From positions 372,001 through 436,000 of the forward strand of contig NZ_RQRU01000002.1 of NCBI RefSeq assembly GCF_004335015.1: a stretch of 64,000 nucleotides of DNA, given 5' to 3'. This document shows, piece by piece, positions 59,641 through 64,000 of this stretch. This stretch comes from Psychrobacter pygoscelis (GTDB taxonomy: Bacteria; Pseudomonadota; Gammaproteobacteria; Pseudomonadales; Moraxellaceae). The notes under the pieces were generated by a model. That model did not search any database and had not been told where the DNA came from. It saw only the letters and a list, made by a program, of their open reading frames with translations. A program made the translations under genes and the position numbers. The first letter of the stretch is position 1; each line of letters opens with the position of its first letter.

Positions 59641-60579
59641 TTACTTCACCGAGCCGACTTTTTGATGCTCTTGACGATAGGCTCTAGGCGATACGCCATA
59701 AACTCGTTTAAATGCTTGACTAAAGGTAGAGTCAGAAGCATAGCCAACCAGCTCACTAATACGGCTAATACTATACTGCTGCAAGCGTAAGTAACGTGCT
59801 GCTAAGCGCAGTCGATAGTCGATTAAATAAGTCAGCGGCGGCACACCCACGATTTCTTTGAAGCGCTCAGCAAAGCTTGATCTTGACATGCCTGCGACTT
59901 CAGCAAGCTTATGAATGGTCCAGTTCTCATTGGGCGCGTCATGCATGACCGCCAATGCCTTGGCAAGGTAAGGATCTTTGATAGCCATCAACCAGTTGTC
60001 CGTCGCCTCTGGCAATTGCTCAATGTAAGTCCGTAGACATTCAATCATTAGAATACCGGCCAGATTGTTGATCATCGCCGTCTTACCGATACGCTGCTGC
60101 GAAGACTCTAAAGACAGAAAATTACAGCCAGACTCCATCACCACAAATCGACTTTGTATTTGAGTCTCGCTATCAGGTAAGATGGTGGGCAGAGCTGATA
60201 ATAAGGGACGGGTTACTTCTTTATCGTATTTGCATTCAATCAAAATGATAGCAGCATTCTCAGCACTGCTGGCGTTGATAACGATAGGCTCTTCGGTACT
60301 CTGAGTTAGGATTTGATCGAGGGATATTGGGGTTTTGCTGCTGGCTGATGGCTCGTGACAGATATGGGAGTAGGAGTTCGAGAGCATAATCATATCGCCC
60401 TGCCGAGCAAGTCTAGACTTCCCTTCTACTTCTATACAAAACTCTCCAGACTCTACTAAATAAAAAAATATAACATCTTTTTTGGTTATCGAATAGGACC
60501 ACTGACCACAAGTTTTCAAACGATAATATTTTGTCTCATATAGATGTATATTCTCTAATAGAGTACTCAGCGTGTCCAT
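59641..60579 (-). CDS. AraC-family transcriptional regulator
   Basis: 312 residues. Cupin-like N-terminal sensing domain (about 30-130, FFYLVESGEFCIEVEGKSRLARQGD) of the AraC cupin_6 type, then two helix-turn-helix motifs in the C-terminal domain (NWTIHKLAEVAGMSRSSFAERFKE and ISRISELVGYASDSTFSQAFKR). The ending YGVSPRAYRQ is standard. The ATG has AAAGGA 8 bases upstream; the frame can be extended by one TTG. No target gene is adjacent; a long gap and then the tRNA trio lie upstream, so the regulon is unknown. Confidence 0.9.
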   Translation of the reverse strand: MDTLSTLLENIHLYETKYYRLKTCGQWSYSITKKDVIFFYLVESGEFCIEVEGKSRLARQGDMIMLSNSYSHICHEPSASSKTPISLDQILTQSTEEPIVINASSAENAAIILIECKYDKEVTRPLLSALPTILPDSETQIQSRFVVMESGCNFLSLESSQQRIGKTAMINNLAGILMIECLRTYIEQLPEATDNWLMAIKDPYLAKALAVMHDAPNENWTIHKLAEVAGMSRSSFAERFKEIVGVPPLTYLIDYRLRLAARYLRLQQYSISRISELVGYASDSTFSQAFKRVYGVSPRAYRQEHQKVGSVK

Positions 60580-60582
60580 CAA

Positions 60583-61362
60583 TGATATCCTTTACAACTA
60601 GCGAAATAACTCAAGTCTGCAAATTAAACTACCCTGCCGCAAGCGCACAAGTTAAATGTTCAATCATGGACAAAACATAAAAACTTTCATACGCTAACAA
60701 CATCAGCCGCTTGATTACGCAGTTAATTGCTTAAATAAATGTTAGAAAAATTTGATGCTCACGCCTATTACCCATAAATATAAAAAAGCCCTATTTATAT
60801 AATAAGTAGATTGGGTATACGACCGTCTGATTTGCCCTTAGGCAATTTGAAAACTCTGAAAAGATAAACTCAAATTTTGAAACTTTAATCTCTGACCCAC
60901 TCTTAATCTAGACCAGACTAAAGACCAATAAAAACAATAAGTTAAACTAAATACAATCCATTATTTAAAATAAAAATCAAAACGATGAGACAAATAATTT
61001 TTTTGCTAAGTCATTCAAAGGCAAAACTATAATAAGCAAGCTACAAATATAATAACGACTAATTACACATAACACTAGCCTACTTTGGATATTTCGATGA
61101 AATAAAAGATAAGTCTCATTAGGTTTAAAGAGACCGAAACTATAGATGGCGTAACGAAAAAATAGGCAAAAACTTATAAACTTCAGGGTATTAACCGAGC
61201 GGCTAAGTATAGAATAATCTTAGGATTGAATCTAAAAAAGGAGAGTTAAAAAGTTAACTATCATGACTTGTAGTAAATATGTAAAAAAAAACAATATTAA
61301 CTAGTAGCAAAGGATGGTACAGGAAATCAATTAAGATTAAAGAGAATTTGAGGTATAAAAAT
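60583..61362. other. AT-rich spacer between the AraC gene and the tRNA trio
   Basis: About 780 bases without a reading frame. It must carry the AraC regulator's own promoter. No obvious att-type repeats of the tRNA ends were seen. Confidence 0.4.
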
Positions 61363-61439
61363 TGGGGCGACTGATGGGACTTGAACCCACGACAACCGAG
61401 ATCACAACCCGGGGCTCTACCAACTGAGCTACAGCCGCC
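61363..61439 (-). tRNA. tRNA-His (GTG)
   Basis: 77 bases including an encoded 5' extra G opposite C73. Acceptor stem pairs with the 3' end and CCA is encoded. Anticodon GTG between CCCCGGGTT and the ATCTCGG side. D arm and T arm (GGTTCAAGTCC) are intact. Read leftward after tRNA-Arg and tRNA-Pro, likely in one transcript. Confidence 0.96.
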
Positions 61440-61501
61440 ATAACTGATATAACTGATATAACTATAAGCTGCCCAAGAGTAGGCATGACTTGCAGGCTAA
61501 A

Positions 61502-61578
61502 TGGTGCGCCTGGCAGGATTCGAACCTGCGACCACCTGCTTAGAAGGCAGATGCTCTATCCAACTGAGCTACAGGCGC
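61502..61578 (-). tRNA. tRNA-Arg (TCT)
   Basis: 77 bases with acceptor GCGCCTG/CAGGCGC, an A discriminator and encoded CCA. Anticodon loop CTTCTAA gives TCT (AGA/AGG codons). GGTTCGAATCC in the T arm. Middle gene of the trio. Confidence 0.96.
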
Positions 61579-61673
61579 TCTTAAGGACTCTTTATGCAGA
61601 TAGTTTTGCTTATAAAATTTGCACTAAAGAAAAACTATTATACATAAAAAAAAGCCTGTAAGGCTCTTAAAAA

Positions 61674-61750
<77 letters not shown>

Positions 61751-61870
61751 ATATTCGTTATAGATGATTAATCTCTTCTTACTAAGCAAGTTGCCTGCTT
61801 ATTAATCAAGGTCATCATCGCTATCGAGGTGCACATTTTAGGGCGAATTAAGTGTGCTGTCAACACCTTT

Positions 61871-63451
61871 TTAAAAAATTTTATCATCTTTTTTCTGATC
61901 TGGCGTGGCAATCCTACCTAGGGTGACATCAAAAGGGATAAGCCAAATCTCAAAATCAGCACAAGCGCCATTATCAGCACTGTTGTGGACAGTATTATTA
62001 AGGTTAGGCTTAAGCCTAACTGGCGCGCGCTGAGAAGCTGTCGCCTGATGAGCGTGCGCTGCTGCTGACTCATTACTTCCTACATAGGGATATACTAACC
62101 ATACTTTGCGCACGCCATAAGCTTGCGCATAGGCAGCAAGCTGATAGGCATCACCAGCGCTGATATCGCGGCTGCTATGAATACTTTTCCATTTAACATC
62201 GATAACTAGTCTAGGCTGGTTATTGTAACTTAGCAGCAAGTCGGTAATGGTCGTTACACATGGCTGACCCGTATCGTCAACCAACCAAACACGCGGCAGT
62301 TGAGCAGCGACTTGATAACTAGGCGCTTGCTCAGCAATTTCACGTCTTAGTGTCGTCTCCACCCACCTCTCAAAAGCATGATTCATGTTAATAAACAGCG
62401 ACAACTGTAATGAGGCTGCTCTAGTATGACCTCGGAATGGCTGTCGCTCTTCAATCCCTACCCCAGCCGACTGTGTGACCGTGCTGACGCTAAGTAGCCA
62501 ATGTGCAAAAGCCAACAGCCTGATGCCCTTTTGCTTTTGCCTAAAGCTCACTGGAGCGGCCCTGACCTCGGCCTGAGCTTGGGTGTAGCTGGTATCCAAC
62601 CGTTGCCACTCAATGTTAGACAGTATATCGATAGCTCGCCACTGCTCTGATACCAGATGCAGATTTGGACTTGAGTACCCGTACCGGTGAGGTGTATCGC
62701 CTTTAGCCAGCGCTAGTGAACTATATTGAGAGCTTGGCGATTGAGAAGAGTCTGGCAGGCGATAGCTGTGATCTTGACCCAACACAAGCGCTAGCAGCTG
62801 CTGCCAAGCCTGCTTTATGAACCGATTGCTTATTAAGCTTTGGGTGAACTGGCTGCTTTCACTAAAAAAGCGATGCGGCTGATGAGCATTATGCTGAAGC
62901 TGTTTTTTAATCAGTAATTTGCCTTGTAGACAGGCGTTATTTTGCGTCTCCTGCTCGTATTGCCTTAGTGGCAAATAGCCTATCATAAGGGTAATAAACT
63001 CATTGAGCAGCCATTCAGATAATGAGGGTGCTGCCGTAAAAGATGATCCCAACTGCTCGCTGAGCTGCTCGAAATGTTTGGTCTTTAACTTAGCACTATC
63101 ATGCTCATTAATATCCCGTAGCATCTGTTGAACCCAGACTCTGGTTCGCTGAAGCTGCGCTGCCTCCCCTTCTTGCTTGTCCAAGGGCTTATTGAGCGTT
63201 TTATTGGTTGGCTTGGCAATCTTAGGCAGTATCTCTAGTAAAATACCGCTTGGTAACCGCACTACCCCTAAGTACTGCCGTACCGTCAAACACCATTGGC
63301 CTTGCTGACGACGCAGACCAAACACCTCGAAATCTTGCTCAATAAGCCAGTCAAAGTCACTAGCGACGCTGAAGTCTCGTGCCGTAAGCTGCTGGTGCTC
63401 AAAGACACTAATGATGGGACTCATATTGCAAGTAACCGCAGCGTTGAACAT
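61871..63451 (-). CDS. mcrC: McrC-family nuclease subunit of a McrBC-type restriction system
   Basis: 526 residues. N-terminal domain with GVVRLPSGILLEILPKIAKP, the McrC pattern. A C-terminal PD-(D/E)xK nuclease fold has a first acidic residue in TTITDLLLSY and Asp418-Val-Lys420 (VIDVKWKS), preceded by ERWVETTLRRE. McrC couples to the McrB GTPase to cut methylated or otherwise modified DNA. Neither the first Met nor Met10 (MSPIISVFEH) has a good ribosome site. A likely mcrB 3' end lies directly upstream. Orientation and order (mcrB then mcrC) fit the classical module. Confidence 0.88.
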   Translation of the reverse strand: MFNAAVTCNMSPIISVFEHQQLTARDFSVASDFDWLIEQDFEVFGLRRQQGQWCLTVRQYLGVVRLPSGILLEILPKIAKPTNKTLNKPLDKQEGEAAQLQRTRVWVQQMLRDINEHDSAKLKTKHFEQLSEQLGSSFTAAPSLSEWLLNEFITLMIGYLPLRQYEQETQNNACLQGKLLIKKQLQHNAHQPHRFFSESSQFTQSLISNRFIKQAWQQLLALVLGQDHSYRLPDSSQSPSSQYSSLALAKGDTPHRYGYSSPNLHLVSEQWRAIDILSNIEWQRLDTSYTQAQAEVRAAPVSFRQKQKGIRLLAFAHWLLSVSTVTQSAGVGIEERQPFRGHTRAASLQLSLFINMNHAFERWVETTLRREIAEQAPSYQVAAQLPRVWLVDDTGQPCVTTITDLLLSYNNQPRLVIDVKWKSIHSSRDISAGDAYQLAAYAQAYGVRKVWLVYPYVGSNESAAAHAHQATASQRAPVRLKPNLNNTVHNSADNGACADFEIWLIPFDVTLGRIATPDQKKDDKIF

Positions 63452-63589
63452 AGCCGTGTTAAAAGCTGTATTAACAGCACAGCTGTTGGTGACATTCGAC
63501 TAAGCGTAACGCCATAAGTCCAAGCAAAGTCGTTAGGCTCAACAAAGCTGCGCCCCTGATAGTGGATAGAAGAACGGATAGTAGAGTGA

Positions 63590-64000
63590 TTAATAAAGCT
63601 GATGATAGCTACTCGCATATCGAAAAGCACCCGTTAGATGCAGCAAATGAGGATTGAGCCAAAAACCAGAACTCGCGCCAAGAGCTGACTGACTTAAGCT
63701 GCCTTGAGCCACTGACGCTGTCATGCCAATAGGCTCATGCCTTCCTTCTCCCTGATAAAAAGAGCCAGCGTCTGCTAAGCTATTGCTCCCCTGATGGTGA
63801 TGGCTTTCGTAACCGTCGTCTTGATTGGGTAGTGCCATAGGTTGATCATGAATAAATTGACGCTCGCAAGGACAGTCACTGTCGTTGAGTAAGTAATGCA
63901 ACACCGCTACTTGGCCGCCCGCTATCTGCGCCAACTGCGGTATTATCTGCTGAACTAACACGGACTGCAATTCAGCTAAACTTGTCACTGACAGCAAAAA
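63590..64000 (-). CDS. Probable C-terminal part of McrB (partial, runs off the edge)
   Basis: About 136 codons open to the window edge. The N-terminal part (LQSVLVQQIIPQLAQIAG, then LHYLLNDSDCPCERQFIHD) resembles the end of McrB-type AAA+ GTPases, where a helical segment with IIP-x-L precedes a short last domain. The end GFWLNPHLLHLTGAFRYASSYHQLY fits the usual Tyr-containing close. The middle is His/Gln/Ser-rich and less like the family. The GTPase motifs would be outside this window. The 138-base gap to mcrC is wider than in the classical case. Moderate confidence. Confidence 0.55.
   Translation of the reverse strand, partial: FLLSVTSLAELQSVLVQQIIPQLAQIAGGQVAVLHYLLNDSDCPCERQFIHDQPMALPNQDDGYESHHHQGSNSLADAGSFYQGEGRHEPIGMTASVAQGSLSQSALGASSGFWLNPHLLHLTGAFRYASSYHQLY

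Noticed and set aside
61263-61310. Short frame after an AAAGGAG-like stretch near the tRNA trio
   Set aside because: Only 13 codons, and the spacing to AGGAG is about 20 bases.

Overview
The window looks like a chromosomal segment of a Psychrobacter-type gammaproteobacterium (Moraxellaceae). The evidence is the set of housekeeping neighbours (pilT-pilU, mutS-fdxA, dsbC-hom), a GspG/GspF pair outside a complete gsp operon, and long Ser/Asn/Asp/Thr-rich tails and linkers in otherwise conserved proteins. Genus assignment is from recognition only; no database search was made.

Left third (1-26 kb): mostly conserved metabolism and information genes. These are nadE, a CNNM/CorC-like membrane protein, yggS, the twitching ATPases pilT and pilU, fur, bamE, an rnfH-like gene overlapping a membrane-protein gene, two c-type cytochromes (c4, c5-like), engB, a HAD phosphatase, rluC, a very large RNase E, a DUF808 membrane protein, dsbC (apparently a lipoprotein) with hom, and a thiolase. 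A 26-29 kb stretch holds two related PRC-barrel/DUF2382 (YsnF-type) proteins and an MliC-like lipoprotein. Then come divergent secA and mutS, and fdxA.

Middle (37-49 kb): a type IV pilus region, all on the minus strand. The operon fimT-pilV-pilW-pilX-pilY1-pilE-pilE is almost gapless and ends in an intrinsic terminator. Next is a separate pilA with a good sigma-54 promoter and upstream TGACA-N5-TGTCA dyads. Beyond pilA are a membrane-anchored beta-lactamase-fold serine hydrolase and a second PilA-like pilin. With pilT/pilU at 5-7 kb this makes a large share of a twitching/DNA-uptake system. comF next to the operon fits a link to competence.

Right third (49-64 kb): comF, pldA, a DUF3465 lipoprotein, dsbD, gspG, gspF, an unrecognised 337-residue protein, a long non-coding stretch with a second copy of an interspersed hairpin repeat, an AraC-family regulator, a tRNA-Pro/Arg/His trio, and an mcrC gene with the probable 3' end of mcrB running off the edge. 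The last part is the only clear accessory (defence) DNA.

No CRISPR array, rRNA, transposase or prophage was seen. I found no wholly new multi-gene system. The best leads are the pilA control region, the serine hydrolase inside the pilin locus, the interspersed hairpin element and the unknown gene next to gspF.
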